A DNA stretch of 49,519 nt. It comes from Pelagimonas sp. (lineage in GTDB: Bacteria > Pseudomonadota > Alphaproteobacteria > Rhodobacterales > Rhodobacteraceae). The stretch spans positions 1 to 49,519 of the forward strand of contig JAOARQ010000023.1 in NCBI GenBank assembly GCA_025210455.1, given 5' to 3'. The position numbers were made by a program, and so were the translations under genes. This document shows, in pieces, positions 15,898-24,990 of the stretch (position 1 is the stretch's first letter; every line of letters begins with the position of its first letter). A model generated the notes under the pieces. It was not told the origin of the DNA and searched no databases. It saw nothing but the letters and a program-made list of their open reading frames with translations.

Positions 15898-16294
15898 AGG
15901 CGCGCAGCACATCCTTGAAATGGGGAATGGCGCGATCTGATGCCAGAAAATCCTGCCAGGGCATCACGTGCCAGCCTGCACCTTCATCCCCAAAACGCAC
16001 CTGATCAATCACCTGCCTTGGCATATGCGCGGCATAGAAAAAGCTCACCCCGCGCGGACTTTCACGACGCAACACAGGGGTCAGTGTTTCGACGCGCAGG
16101 CCCAGTTCTTCATAGGTTTCGCGGCGCACGCAGTCTTCAGGGCTTTCAAGCCCTTCACGCCCGCCACCCGGAAAATCAAAACAGCCCGGCCATAAAATGC
16201 CCGGACTGTTGTCGCGTTCAAGAATGATCATATCGGTCTGACCGGCGAACAGCAGCAGTTTAGCACCGTGGTATGTTTCGCCGGACCAGATCAC
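15881..16294 (-). CDS. Nudix hydrolase
   Basis: 137 residues. The Nudix box is complete (GX5EX7REUXEEXGU, Gly44 to Leu66) except that Thr60 takes a usually hydrophobic position. Such enzymes cleave nucleoside diphosphates linked to another group; the substrate here is unknown. The start is GTG at 16294, overlapping the NfeD gene's TGA (GTGA), which gives VIWSGETYHGAKLLLF as the first strand. A longer open frame upstream is only the shadow of NfeD. Third in the QmcA-NfeD-Nudix operon with probable translational coupling. Its 3' end is shared with a convergent terminator. Confidence 0.85.
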   Translation of the reverse strand: MIWSGETYHGAKLLLFAGQTDMIILERDNSPGILWPGCFDFPGGGREGLESPEDCVRRETYEELGLRVETLTPVLRRESPRGVSFFYAAHMPRQVIDQVRFGDEGAGWHVMPWQDFLASDRAIPHFKDVLRAYKMPG

Positions 16295-16572
16295 TCGTTT
16301 ATGTCCGTATCCCAGACTTTGACCTGACCTTTGCGTTCGCCTGCCAGTTTGCGAATGACAACCCAGGCCACCACCGACAGGATCGCGAATATCAGCAGTG
16401 TCACAGGCACTGTGCCAATCACGCCGCCAAACAGCGCCACCAGCAGCCCAACAACAGCCGCACCTACCGCGAAGCCCAGAAAGATAAAGCCCGGCGCCAG
16501 CAGTTCGAGGATCAGCAACCCGATGGCCAGCGCCAGCCACAGCCACCACTGATCAAGCAGGGCCAGCATCAT
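16291..16572 (-). CDS. Short NfeD-family membrane protein
   Basis: 93 residues. Two to three hydrophobic helices (LWLALAIGLLILELLAPGFIFLG split by short turns, and TLLIFAILSVVAWVVI) are followed by a short soluble tail ending DTDINE. This is the short NfeD type that partners with SPFH/stomatin proteins and is thought to help them form membrane assemblies. The ATG at 16572 and the next ATG at 16569 both overlap the SPFH gene's TGA. AAAGGG gives a five- or eight-base spacing, so the exact start is uncertain by one residue. Middle gene of a coupled operon. Confidence 0.88.
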   Translation of the reverse strand: MMLALLDQWWLWLALAIGLLILELLAPGFIFLGFAVGAAVVGLLVALFGGVIGTVPVTLLIFAILSVVAWVVIRKLAGERKGQVKVWDTDINE

Positions 16573-17462
16573 TTTGACCCTTTCAGCATTTTGAAGGCAT
16601 CCCCGAATGCATCCATGGCATTGGCAGGCAATAGAACCGTCTGCTTGCCTTCCCCTTCAGCCACTTTTGCCAGAGCTTCGACCTGTTTCAGGGCAACCTG
16701 ATATTGCGCCGCCTCGATGCCGTTCTCAGCAATGGCTTGAGCTACGATCTTCGTTGCATAGGCTTCGGCGTCGGCCTCGATCCGGCGGGCTTTGGCGGTC
16801 TGTTCAGCGGCATATAGTTCTGCATCCGCAGCCAGTTCGACAGCGCGGCGCTGGCCTTCGGCCTCCATCACCTGCGCGCGGCGGGCACGTTCGGCATTCA
16901 ACTGCTGCAACATCGCATCGCGGGTGGCCTGATCCAGATTTACATCCAGAATTTCCGCCCGGGTGACTTCGATCCCCCAGTCATCCACCGCATCTTCAAC
17001 CGCCACTTTGATATCTGAAATCAACTGAGCCCGGTTCGACTGCACCTCGTCCAGTTCCATCTTGCCGATATTCGCGCGAACAATCCCCGCCACAGTGGTG
17101 GCAATCGCCGCATCCACATCGCGAATCCGGTAGACTGTCTTTTCTGGTTCGAGAATGCGGTAAAACACCGAGGTTTCCACCTGAACCAGCACGTTATCTG
17201 ATGTAATCGCATCCTGTGTGGCATTGGGCAGCTGGCGTTCCAGAATCGAAATCTTGTGGCGTACCTTGTCTAAAAACGGGATGATAAAGTTGATCCCCGG
17301 CCCCAAAACCGCCCGCAGCCGGCCAAAGCGTTCAACCACGTGCTTTTCCGATTGCGGCACGATACGCACCCCAAGGAAAATACAAAGAATGATAAAGCCG
17401 ACCAGCAGCAAAATAACAGTATTGCCGCCGCCTGCCTCGGCGAGAATTTGATCAGGATTCAT
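16569..17462 (-). CDS. SPFH/stomatin-type membrane protein (QmcA-like)
   Basis: 297 residues. An N-terminal membrane helix (about residues 13-34: TVILLLVGFIILCIFLGV) anchors an SPFH (Band 7) domain (VVERFGRLRAVLGPGINFIIPF and onwards), followed by an Ala/Glu/Arg-rich coiled coil (about 180-250). QmcA-type proteins form large rings on the membrane and influence FtsH-type proteolysis. AAAGGGG precedes the ATG. It heads an operon with NfeD and a Nudix hydrolase and is divergent from dinB. QmcA is an orthology guess, the SPFH call is firm. Confidence 0.92.
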   Translation of the reverse strand: MNPDQILAEAGGGNTVILLLVGFIILCIFLGVRIVPQSEKHVVERFGRLRAVLGPGINFIIPFLDKVRHKISILERQLPNATQDAITSDNVLVQVETSVFYRILEPEKTVYRIRDVDAAIATTVAGIVRANIGKMELDEVQSNRAQLISDIKVAVEDAVDDWGIEVTRAEILDVNLDQATRDAMLQQLNAERARRAQVMEAEGQRRAVELAADAELYAAEQTAKARRIEADAEAYATKIVAQAIAENGIEAAQYQVALKQVEALAKVAEGEGKQTVLLPANAMDAFGDAFKMLKGSK

Positions 17463-17574
17463 AAATTTCCCCTTTGTCCTATGGGTTTTACATAGGTATT
17501 TCTGCCAGATTTTAAAGCATTTCCGCCCAGCAAACCAGATTGTCCCGCGCGGGGAAAAGCGTTATTTTTATCCC

Positions 17575-18828
17575 ATGCCTTCCCTATGTCGCGACTGTCT
17601 GACCCCGTTTGATCACGGCACGCGCTGCCCCTCATGCGGGCGGCCGCGGATCATCGCGCACCCGGAACTTTTTGATCTGCAAATTGCACATATGGATTGC
17701 GACGCTTTCTATGCCAGCGTTGAAAAACGCGACAATCCAGAGCTGGTCGACAAACCGGTGATTATCGGCGGTGGCAAACGCGGCGTGGTGTCAACCGCCT
17801 GCTATGTGGCGCGCATTCGCGGGGTGCGATCTGCCATGCCCATGTTCAAAGCGCTGAAACTTTGCCCTGATGCGGTGGTGATCACACCGCGCATGTCCGT
17901 ATATGCCGAGGTCTCGCGCAAGATCCGCAAACTCATGGAAGAGCTAACCCCAGCCATCGAACCGCTTTCCCTTGATGAAGCTTTTCTGGATCTGCGTGGC
18001 ACTCAGCGTCTGCATGGTGCGCCGCCAGCGGTCATGCTGGCCCGGCTGGTCAAACGCATGAAAGATGAGCTGGGGATCACCGGCTCTATCGGGTTGTCCC
18101 ATAATAAGTTTCTGGCCAAGATCGCCTCTGATCTGGATAAGCCGCGCGGCTTTGCAGTCATCGGTGCGGCCGAGACCGAGGATTTTCTGCGCCCCAAACC
18201 CATCCGTCTGATCTGGGGTGTCGGCGAAGCCAGCCAGCAGGCGCTGGAGCGCGCTGGCATTCGCACCTTTGAAGATCTGCTGCGCTGGGACATACAGGAT
18301 CTGACCGCCCGGTTTGGCTCTATGGGCGACAGGCTCTGGCATCTGGCGCGTGGGCAGGATCGGCGGCGGGTCACACGCAATGCGCCGATCAAGTCGATCT
18401 CAAACGAAACCACCTTTTATGAAGACACCGGGGATCTGGATATTCTGGATGGCCATCTGTGGCGCATGTCAGAGAAAGTCGCTGATCGCGCCAAGGCCAA
18501 AGGCATGGCCGGACGGATCGTGACGCTGAAACTGCGGCAGGCAGACTTCAAGATCGTGAGCCGCCGCATCGCCCTGCCCGATGCCACGCAAATTGCGGAT
18601 CGGATTTATCGTACAGCGCGCGGGTTGTTCGAACCCCTTCACGCCAGAGGCCCCTTTCGCCTGATCGGCACCGGGATTTCAGAACTTGTGCCAGAATCAC
18701 AGGCAGATCTGGTGGGCGACTTGCTGGATCCACAGGCCGAAACCCGCGCAAAAGCCGAACGCGCCACCGATGCCATCCGCGAACGGTTTGGCAGTGATGC
18801 AATTGTCAAAGGCCGCGCGCTGCGCTGA
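17575..18828 (+). CDS. dinB: DNA polymerase IV (DinB), Y-family translesion polymerase
   Basis: 417 residues. It copies past damaged bases with low fidelity. The catalytic acids are visible: Asp41 in AHMDCDAFYASVE and Asp134/Glu135 in SLDEAFLD. Palm, fingers, thumb and little-finger regions follow in normal order. An unusual N-terminal extension carries two CxxC pairs (Cys5, Cys8, Cys18, Cys21), a small zinc ribbon seen in alphaproteobacterial DinB. The C terminus has QADLV near residue 377 that could serve as a weak sliding-clamp motif. No good Shine-Dalgarno and no alphaproteobacterial LexA box (GTTC-N7-GTTC) were seen upstream. Stop codon abuts that of the convergent gene. Confidence 0.95.
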   Translation: MPSLCRDCLTPFDHGTRCPSCGRPRIIAHPELFDLQIAHMDCDAFYASVEKRDNPELVDKPVIIGGGKRGVVSTACYVARIRGVRSAMPMFKALKLCPDAVVITPRMSVYAEVSRKIRKLMEELTPAIEPLSLDEAFLDLRGTQRLHGAPPAVMLARLVKRMKDELGITGSIGLSHNKFLAKIASDLDKPRGFAVIGAAETEDFLRPKPIRLIWGVGEASQQALERAGIRTFEDLLRWDIQDLTARFGSMGDRLWHLARGQDRRRVTRNAPIKSISNETTFYEDTGDLDILDGHLWRMSEKVADRAKAKGMAGRIVTLKLRQADFKIVSRRIALPDATQIADRIYRTARGLFEPLHARGPFRLIGTGISELVPESQADLVGDLLDPQAETRAKAERATDAIRERFGSDAIVKGRALR

Positions 18829-19146
18829 TCACATGACCGCGTCTTCTTCGTCCAGCGCATCAAAGCCCAGCGCCTCAAGGCCGGATTCAAGATTATCCAC
18901 CAGATGCGGCGTGCCAATCAGGTAATCTGCGGTGGGTGTTGACGCTTCAGACATGGCTGTTGCATAGGCTTCTGCCCATTCTTCAGCTTCAAAGGCACCG
19001 CGTCCAACCCACATGATCGCCACAAGCGCCGCCTGTTCTTCTTCATCCATCCGGTCGATGAAGCCACGCAGCTCGCCCTCGGCACGATCCAATTCGCGCG
19101 CCATCACAATAACCGCAGCCACTTTGCGCACACTGATCTGTTCCAT
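18829..19146 (-). CDS. DUF3775 domain protein
   Basis: 105 residues, acidic, probably cytoplasmic and all-helical. The sequence (VRKVAAVIVMARELDRAEGEL, then DEEEQAALVAIMWVGRGAF and a Glu/Asp-rich tail) matches my memory of the DUF3775 family, whose function is unknown. GGGAGA lies upstream of the ATG. Its TGA and the dinB TGA sit back to back in the six-base palindrome TGATCA, leaving no space between the convergent genes. Confidence 0.75.
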   Translation of the reverse strand: MEQISVRKVAAVIVMARELDRAEGELRGFIDRMDEEEQAALVAIMWVGRGAFEAEEWAEAYATAMSEASTPTADYLIGTPHLVDNLESGLEALGFDALDEEDAVM

Positions 19147-19214
19147 CTCGCGTCTCCCAGTTTGTTCTGGGTGAATATTGCGCTGCTCTGCGAGTCGGCT
19201 CTTTGATCCTGAAC

Positions 19215-19246
19215 AAAAACGCCCGGGTGGCGGCCCGGGCGTTTTT
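19215..19246. terminator. Strong bidirectional terminator at the end of the pyruvate dehydrogenase operon
   Basis: Thirteen-base arms aaaaacgcccggg (19215-19227) / cccgggcgttttt (19234-19246) around a six-base loop. T runs appear on both strands. It lies four bases past the lpdA stop on the minus strand, which is its likely main job. Confidence 0.9.
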
Positions 19247-19250
19247 CTTT

Positions 19251-20999
19251 TTAGTGTTTGCGCTTTTTCGGCGGGATCAGATCGGTGATCGTGCCCTCAA
19301 ACATCTCGGCGGCAAAGTTCACCGTCTCTGACAGGGTCGGGTGCGGGTGAATGGTATGGCCCAGATCCACCGCATCGGCACCCATTTCTATCGCCAACGC
19401 GGTTTCGGCAATCAGATCCCCTGCGTTGGTACCAACGATACAGGCGCCAATGATGCGCTGATCTTCGGGATCAAACAGCAGCTTGGTCAGACCCTCGCTG
19501 CGCCCGTTCGACAGGCTTTTGCCGGATGCAGCCCAGGGAAAGACACCCTTTTCGTATTTCACGCCTTTGGCCTTGGCCTCGGTTTCCGTCAGACCACACC
19601 AGGCAACCTCGGGATCGGTATATGCGACCGAAGGGATCAGCTTGGCATCGAAGAAACGCTTTTCTCCAGCGCAGACTTCGGCGGCAACCTTACCTTCATG
19701 CACGGCCTTATGCGCCAGCATCGGCTGACCCACCACATCGCCAATCGCAAAGATATGCGGCTGCCCCGTGCGCTGCTGGCTGTCCACGGCAATAAATCCA
19801 CGGTCATCCACAGCCACACCGGCCTTATCCGCATCAATCATCTTGCCATTCGGCTTGCGACCCACAGCAACCAGCACTTTGTCGAAATCATCGCCAAAGC
19901 TCTCGCCCTTATCGTTCTCAAAGGTCACATGCAGGCCATCTTCTTTGGCCTCTACAGCGGTCACCTTGGTCTTGAGAAAGATGTTCTCATAGCGACCCTG
20001 AATGCGGGTCATCAGCGGTTTGACGATGTCTTTATCCGCGCCGGGAATGATCTGATCCATCAGCTCAACCACGGTGATTTTTGAACCAAGCGCATCATAG
20101 ACACAGGCCATTTCCAGACCAATGATCCCACCGCCCAGAACCAGCATGCGCTCAGGCACATCCAGCAGCTCCAGCGCGCCGGTGCTGTCAATCACACGTG
20201 GATCATCATGCGGGATAAAGGGCAGCGCCACAGGTTCAGACCCCGCCGCAATGATACACTGATCAAAAGACACAGTCTTGGCACCTTCATCGCCAATCAC
20301 TTCGATCATATTCGGCCCGGTAAAGCGCCCATAGCCGCGCACCACCTGCACCTTGCGCCCCTTGGCCAGCCCATCCAGACCACCCGTCAGCTTGCCAACC
20401 ACCGAATCCTTGAAATCACGCAGGTCATCAAGATCGATCTCGGGTTTACCAAAGCTCACCCCATGCGTCTTCATTTCCTCGGCTTCGGTGATCACTTTCG
20501 CCACATGCAAAAGCGCTTTTGACGGGATGCAGCCCACATTCAGGCAGACACCGCCCAGCGAGTTATTCGCCTCGATCAGCACCACTTTCTTGCCCAGATC
20601 CGCAGCCCGGAACGCAGCAGTATAGCCCCCGGGGCCGGACCCCAGAACAACCACCTCGCCGTGTACATCACCGGGGCCAGAGGCCGTTCCGGTCGCCGCA
20701 AGCGCCTGCGGAGCGGGTGTGCCCGCGTCCGCCGCGGATGGCGCGGTCTCAATGGCCGCGTCAGACGCGCCCTCGGCGTCCAGCTTCAGGATCAGCGATC
20801 CTTGTGACACCTTATCGCCTTCCGACACCAGAATTTCGGTCACTTTGCCCGCAGCCGGTGACGGCACTTCCATGGTGGCCTTGTCGCTTTCAATCTCGAT
20901 CAGCGGATCTTCTGCGGCGACCGTATCGCCTACCGCCACCAGAACAGTGACCACAGGCACATCGGTGAACTCACCAATATCAGGTACATTGATATCCAT
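19251..20999 (-). CDS. lpdA: Dihydrolipoyl dehydrogenase (E3) with an N-terminal lipoyl domain
   Basis: 582 residues. It re-oxidises the dihydrolipoyl arm of the pyruvate dehydrogenase complex, passing electrons to NAD+. An N-terminal lipoyl domain (about 1-75, acceptor Lys40 in ESDKATME) and an Ala/Pro linker (about 80-115) precede a standard FAD disulfide oxidoreductase: GSGPGGYTAAFRAA, the redox pair in GGVCLNVGCIPSKALL, and the C-terminal HPHPTLSE with the catalytic His. The in-frame GTG at 21008 overlaps GAGG, while the ATG at 20999 has an eight-base spacing, so I chose the ATG. Last gene of aceE-aceF-lpdA. Confidence 0.96.
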   Translation of the reverse strand: MDINVPDIGEFTDVPVVTVLVAVGDTVAAEDPLIEIESDKATMEVPSPAAGKVTEILVSEGDKVSQGSLILKLDAEGASDAAIETAPSAADAGTPAPQALAATGTASGPGDVHGEVVVLGSGPGGYTAAFRAADLGKKVVLIEANNSLGGVCLNVGCIPSKALLHVAKVITEAEEMKTHGVSFGKPEIDLDDLRDFKDSVVGKLTGGLDGLAKGRKVQVVRGYGRFTGPNMIEVIGDEGAKTVSFDQCIIAAGSEPVALPFIPHDDPRVIDSTGALELLDVPERMLVLGGGIIGLEMACVYDALGSKITVVELMDQIIPGADKDIVKPLMTRIQGRYENIFLKTKVTAVEAKEDGLHVTFENDKGESFGDDFDKVLVAVGRKPNGKMIDADKAGVAVDDRGFIAVDSQQRTGQPHIFAIGDVVGQPMLAHKAVHEGKVAAEVCAGEKRFFDAKLIPSVAYTDPEVAWCGLTETEAKAKGVKYEKGVFPWAASGKSLSNGRSEGLTKLLFDPEDQRIIGACIVGTNAGDLIAETALAIEMGADAVDLGHTIHPHPTLSETVNFAAEMFEGTITDLIPPKKRKH

Positions 21000-21009
21000 C
21001 GTTTTCACC

Positions 21010-22269
21010 TCACCACATCAGTTTGCGCATGTCGCCCAGCAGGGTTTTCAGCGTCACGCAGAAGCGCGCAGCCAAAGCCCCATCAATGGCGCGGTGATCA
21101 TACGACAGCGACAGCGGCTGCATCAGACGCGGCACAAACTCTTCGCCGTTCCAGACCGGAGCCATTTTCGACCGTGTCAGACCCAGAATAGCCACCTCAG
21201 GCGCATTCACGATTGGGGTGAAAGATGTCCCGCCAATGCCGCCGAGCGACGAAATGGTAAAGGTGGCCCCCTGCATATCGCCGGATTTCAGCTCACCTGC
21301 GCGGGCCTTGCCGGACAGCTCCATCAGATCTTTGGAAATCTCAACGATCCCCTTGCGATCTGCGTCTTTGATCACAGGCACCACCAGCCCGTTGGGCGTA
21401 TCCGCCGCAAAGCCGATGTTGTAATAATCTTTCTTGATCAGCTTATCCCCATCCGGATGGATCGAGGAATTCACTTCCCAATGCTGTTTCAGGGCCGAAA
21501 CCGACGCCTTGATCACAAAAGACAGCAGTGTCACGCGATAGCCGTCTTCCTTGGCCATCGTGTCCATCTCTTTGCGGTATTTATCCAGATCAGTGATATC
21601 CGCTTCGTCATTATGGGTGACATGCGGGATATTCAGCCAGGACCGGTGCAGCGCCGGGCCAGACAGCTTCTTGATGCGTGGCATTTCCACATCTTCGATG
21701 GGGCCAAACTTTGAGAAGTCCACAGCCGGGATCGGTGGGATCCCCATGCCGCCTGCGGCTACTGCCCCACCAGAGGCAACCGGTGCTGATGCCTTCAGTG
21801 CCTTTTCCACGTCTTCGCGCAGAATACGGCCCTTGCGGCCAGTGCCATTAACCTTGTTCAGATCCACTTCGACCCGGCGGGCAAAGGCGCGCACCGATGG
21901 TGAGGCATGTACCTTTGAAAACCCTGCATCCATCACAGGTGCCGCAGCTACAGACTGAGCCGCAGCTGGCGCTGGGGATGCCGCCGGGGCGGCGGCGGGG
22001 GCTGCTGCGGACTCTTTCGGTGCATCGGCTGCGGCCACGCCTTCCACCTTCAAGATCACCGTACCCTCAGACACCTTGTCGCCTTCCGAGACCAGAATTT
22101 CGGTCACTTTTCCGGCCACAGGTGCGGGCACTTCCATGGTGGCCTTGTCTGATTCCACTTCGATCAGCGGATCTTCCAGCGCCACATCATCACCCACGCT
22201 GACCAGAATGGTCACCACCGGCACATCTTTGAAATCGCCGATATCGGGAACTTTCACTTCGATTGTCAT
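21010..22269 (-). CDS. aceF: Pyruvate dehydrogenase E2, dihydrolipoamide acetyltransferase
   Basis: 419 residues, forming the core of the pyruvate dehydrogenase complex and transferring acetyl from lipoamide to CoA. One lipoyl domain (about 1-76, Lys42 in ESDKATME), an Ala/Pro linker, a peripheral-subunit-binding domain (VHASPSVRAFARR...GRKGRILREDVEKAL, about 125-165) and the catalytic domain with LSYDHRAIDG near the C terminus, holding the active His and Asp. GGAGG seven bases upstream fixes the ATG. Its stop overlaps the lpdA ribosome-binding site. It lies 21 bases after aceE. Confidence 0.96.
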   Translation of the reverse strand: MTIEVKVPDIGDFKDVPVVTILVSVGDDVALEDPLIEVESDKATMEVPAPVAGKVTEILVSEGDKVSEGTVILKVEGVAAADAPKESAAAPAAAPAASPAPAAAQSVAAAPVMDAGFSKVHASPSVRAFARRVEVDLNKVNGTGRKGRILREDVEKALKASAPVASGGAVAAGGMGIPPIPAVDFSKFGPIEDVEMPRIKKLSGPALHRSWLNIPHVTHNDEADITDLDKYRKEMDTMAKEDGYRVTLLSFVIKASVSALKQHWEVNSSIHPDGDKLIKKDYYNIGFAADTPNGLVVPVIKDADRKGIVEISKDLMELSGKARAGELKSGDMQGATFTISSLGGIGGTSFTPIVNAPEVAILGLTRSKMAPVWNGEEFVPRLMQPLSLSYDHRAIDGALAARFCVTLKTLLGDMRKLMW

Positions 22270-22290
22270 AATCTGTCCTCCAGTCCCGCT

Positions 22291-24948
22291 TTAAACCAGA
22301 CGCGGGTTCGGCTTGGCGCCGTCGATGTCATATTTTGTCAGAGCTTTTTCGAGATCCGCCTTGCTCACCACACCTTCGCGGAACAGGTCCACCATGGCGG
22401 CGGCAGCAATGTGATTGGCATCAACCTCAAAGAAGCGGCGCAGGTTCACGCGGCTGTCTGAACGGCCATAGCCGTCGGTGCCCAGTACCGTGTAGCGCCC
22501 CGGCACACAGGCACGGATCTGCTCGGCATAGTTTTTCATGTAATCGGTGGCCGCGATGAACGGGCCTTTGGCACCGCTCAGCAGATCAGACACATAAGAA
22601 ACCTTTTCTTCCGCCAGCGGGTTCAGGCGGTTGTGGCGGGCCACATCCTGACAATCACGCGCCAGTTCATTGAACGATGTGGCCGACCAGATGTCAGAGG
22701 TGACACCAAAGTCTTCTTTCAGCATCTGCGCCGCTTTGATCGCCTGCACCAGAATGGTGCCAGACCCCATCAGATTGACGTGTTTCTTACCCGGATTGCT
22801 GGTCTTCTGCATCCGGTAAAGACCTTTGATAATGCCCTCTTCCGCACCCATTGGCATTTCCGGATGCGCATAGTTTTCATTCATCAAAGTCAGGTAAAAG
22901 AACACATCTTCCTGATCCTGATACATGCGCTTCATACCGTGCTGCACCAGAACCGCCACCTCATAGCTGAAGGTCGGGTCATAGCTAACGCAGTTCGGGA
23001 TGGTGCCGGCCAGAATATGGCTGTGACCATCTTCGTGCTGCAGGCCTTCGCCGTTCAGCGTTGTGCGCCCAGCGGTGCCCCCCAGCATAAAGCCACGCGC
23101 GCGACTGTCGCCTGCGGCCCAGGCCAGATCACCGATCCGCTGGAAGCCAAACATCGAATAATAGATGTAGAAGGGGATCATCGGCACGCCGTGGTTGGAA
23201 TAAGACGTCGCCGCCGCAATCCAATCCGCCATCGCGCCCGCTTCGTTGATCCCTTCCTGAAGCACCTGACCGCTTTCGGTTTCGCGGTAGTACATCATCT
23301 GGTCGGCATCTTCCGGCGTATAGTTCTGGCCTTTCGGGTTATAGATCCCGACTGAACGGAACAGCCCTTCCATGCCAAAGGTGCGGCTTTCATCCGGTAC
23401 AATCGGCACCACCTGTTTGCCGATGTTTTTATCGCGCAACAGCGTGGTCAGGATGCGCACAAAAGCCATGGTTGTGGAAATTTCACGTTCGCCGGTGCTT
23501 TCCAGCTGCGCCTTAAAGGCGGTCAGCGGCGGAATTTCCATTGCAGGCGTATCCGAGTGGCGCACTGGAAATGATCCGCCCAGTTCACGGCGACGTTCTG
23601 CCAGATAGGCCTTTTGCGCATTGTTCAGGCTGACAAAGGGAATATCCTTTTCCAGCTCTTCATCGGTGACCGGAATCTTGAACCGGTCGCGCATGTCTTT
23701 CAGCTGATCCAGCTGCATCTTCTTCTGCTGGTGGGTGGTGTTCTGCCCTTCCCCGGCAGAGCCCATGCCATAGCCTTTGACGGTTTTGACCAGAATAACC
23801 GTGGGCTGACCTTTGGCATCAGAGGCCCGCTTAAAGGCATTATACACTTTCTTCGGATCATGCCCGCCCCGGCGCAGCGCCCAGATCTGATCATCTGTCC
23901 AGTCTTTCACCAGTTCGGCGGTTTCGGGATACTTGCCAAAGAAATGTTCGCGGATGTAAGCGCCATCTTTGGATTTGAAGGTCTGGTAATCGCCGTCGAT
24001 GGTTTCATCCATCAGCTGACGCAGCTTGCCACTGGTGTCTTTTTCCAGCAGGTCATCCCAGCCTTTGCCCCAGAGCAGCTTGATCACATCCCAGCCGGAC
24101 CCGCGGAAGTTGCCTTCCAGTTCCTGCACGATCTTGCCGTTGCCGCGTACCGGGCCATCCAGACGCTGCAGGTTGCAGTTGACCACAAAGATCAGATTAT
24201 CCAGCCCTTCACGCGCGGCCAGATGGATCGCACCCAGGCTTTCTGGTTCGTCCATTTCGCCATCGCCAAGGAAGGCCCAGACCTTGCGGTCGCCCATATC
24301 GATATGGCCACGGTTGTGCATGTATTTCATGAACCGCGCCTGATAGATCGCCATCAGCGGCCCCAGACCCATGGAAACCGTGGGGAACTGCCAGTAATCC
24401 GGCATCAGCCAGGGGTGCGGATAGGACGACAGACCCTTGCCATCCACCTCAGAGCGGAAGTTCTTCAGATCGTCTTCGCTCAGGCGGCCTTCCATAAAGG
24501 AACGCGCGTAGATGCCCGGGATCACATGCCCCTGAAAGAACACCAGATCACCGCCATGGATCGCCGATTTAGAGCGCCAGAAGTGGTTCAGACCAACATC
24601 ATACAGAGCCGCAGATGAGGCGAAAGACGCGATATGCCCGCCATATTCGCTGCTTTCCTTGTTGCGTTTCACAACAGTGGCCATCGCGTTCCAGCGGTTG
24701 ATGGTGCGGATGCGCCATTCCATATCCGGATCACCGGGCATGGGAACTTCATCATCGGTGCTGATGGTGTTCTGATAGGGGGTTGTCGACGAAAACGGCA
24801 GTTTTGCGCCAGCCGCCCGTGCGCGCTGTACCGCTTTGTCCAAAAGGAAATGCGCACGATCCGCGCCATCCCGTTCGATCACATCTTCTACGGCTTCCTG
24901 CCATTCCTGACTTTCAACCGGGTCGATATCTTGGGGTATGTCTGTCAT
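22291..24948 (-). CDS. aceE: Pyruvate dehydrogenase E1, homodimeric type
   Basis: 885 residues. It decarboxylates pyruvate with thiamine diphosphate and acetylates the E2 lipoyl arm. The ThDP-binding segment GDGEMDEPES...NLIFVVNCN and the region VKTVKGYGMGSAGEGQNTTHQ are clear, and the length matches homodimeric E1 rather than the alpha/beta form. I start at MTDIPQDIDPVES (GAGGG just upstream); a 35-residue upstream extension has no family resemblance. First gene of the operon; a palindrome lies about 45-55 bases before the start. Confidence 0.96.
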   Translation of the reverse strand: MTDIPQDIDPVESQEWQEAVEDVIERDGADRAHFLLDKAVQRARAAGAKLPFSSTTPYQNTISTDDEVPMPGDPDMEWRIRTINRWNAMATVVKRNKESSEYGGHIASFASSAALYDVGLNHFWRSKSAIHGGDLVFFQGHVIPGIYARSFMEGRLSEDDLKNFRSEVDGKGLSSYPHPWLMPDYWQFPTVSMGLGPLMAIYQARFMKYMHNRGHIDMGDRKVWAFLGDGEMDEPESLGAIHLAAREGLDNLIFVVNCNLQRLDGPVRGNGKIVQELEGNFRGSGWDVIKLLWGKGWDDLLEKDTSGKLRQLMDETIDGDYQTFKSKDGAYIREHFFGKYPETAELVKDWTDDQIWALRRGGHDPKKVYNAFKRASDAKGQPTVILVKTVKGYGMGSAGEGQNTTHQQKKMQLDQLKDMRDRFKIPVTDEELEKDIPFVSLNNAQKAYLAERRRELGGSFPVRHSDTPAMEIPPLTAFKAQLESTGEREISTTMAFVRILTTLLRDKNIGKQVVPIVPDESRTFGMEGLFRSVGIYNPKGQNYTPEDADQMMYYRETESGQVLQEGINEAGAMADWIAAATSYSNHGVPMIPFYIYYSMFGFQRIGDLAWAAGDSRARGFMLGGTAGRTTLNGEGLQHEDGHSHILAGTIPNCVSYDPTFSYEVAVLVQHGMKRMYQDQEDVFFYLTLMNENYAHPEMPMGAEEGIIKGLYRMQKTSNPGKKHVNLMGSGTILVQAIKAAQMLKEDFGVTSDIWSATSFNELARDCQDVARHNRLNPLAEEKVSYVSDLLSGAKGPFIAATDYMKNYAEQIRACVPGRYTVLGTDGYGRSDSRVNLRRFFEVDANHIAAAAMVDLFREGVVSKADLEKALTKYDIDGAKPNPRLV

Positions 24949-24990
24949 AGGCCCTCTTCCCTGTGCCGCAATCTGCGGTCGTGATACATG

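Noticed and set aside
16295-16549. N-terminal extension of the Nudix frame
   Set aside because: It is the frame-shifted shadow of the NfeD gene; the GTGA overlap gives a normal Nudix start.
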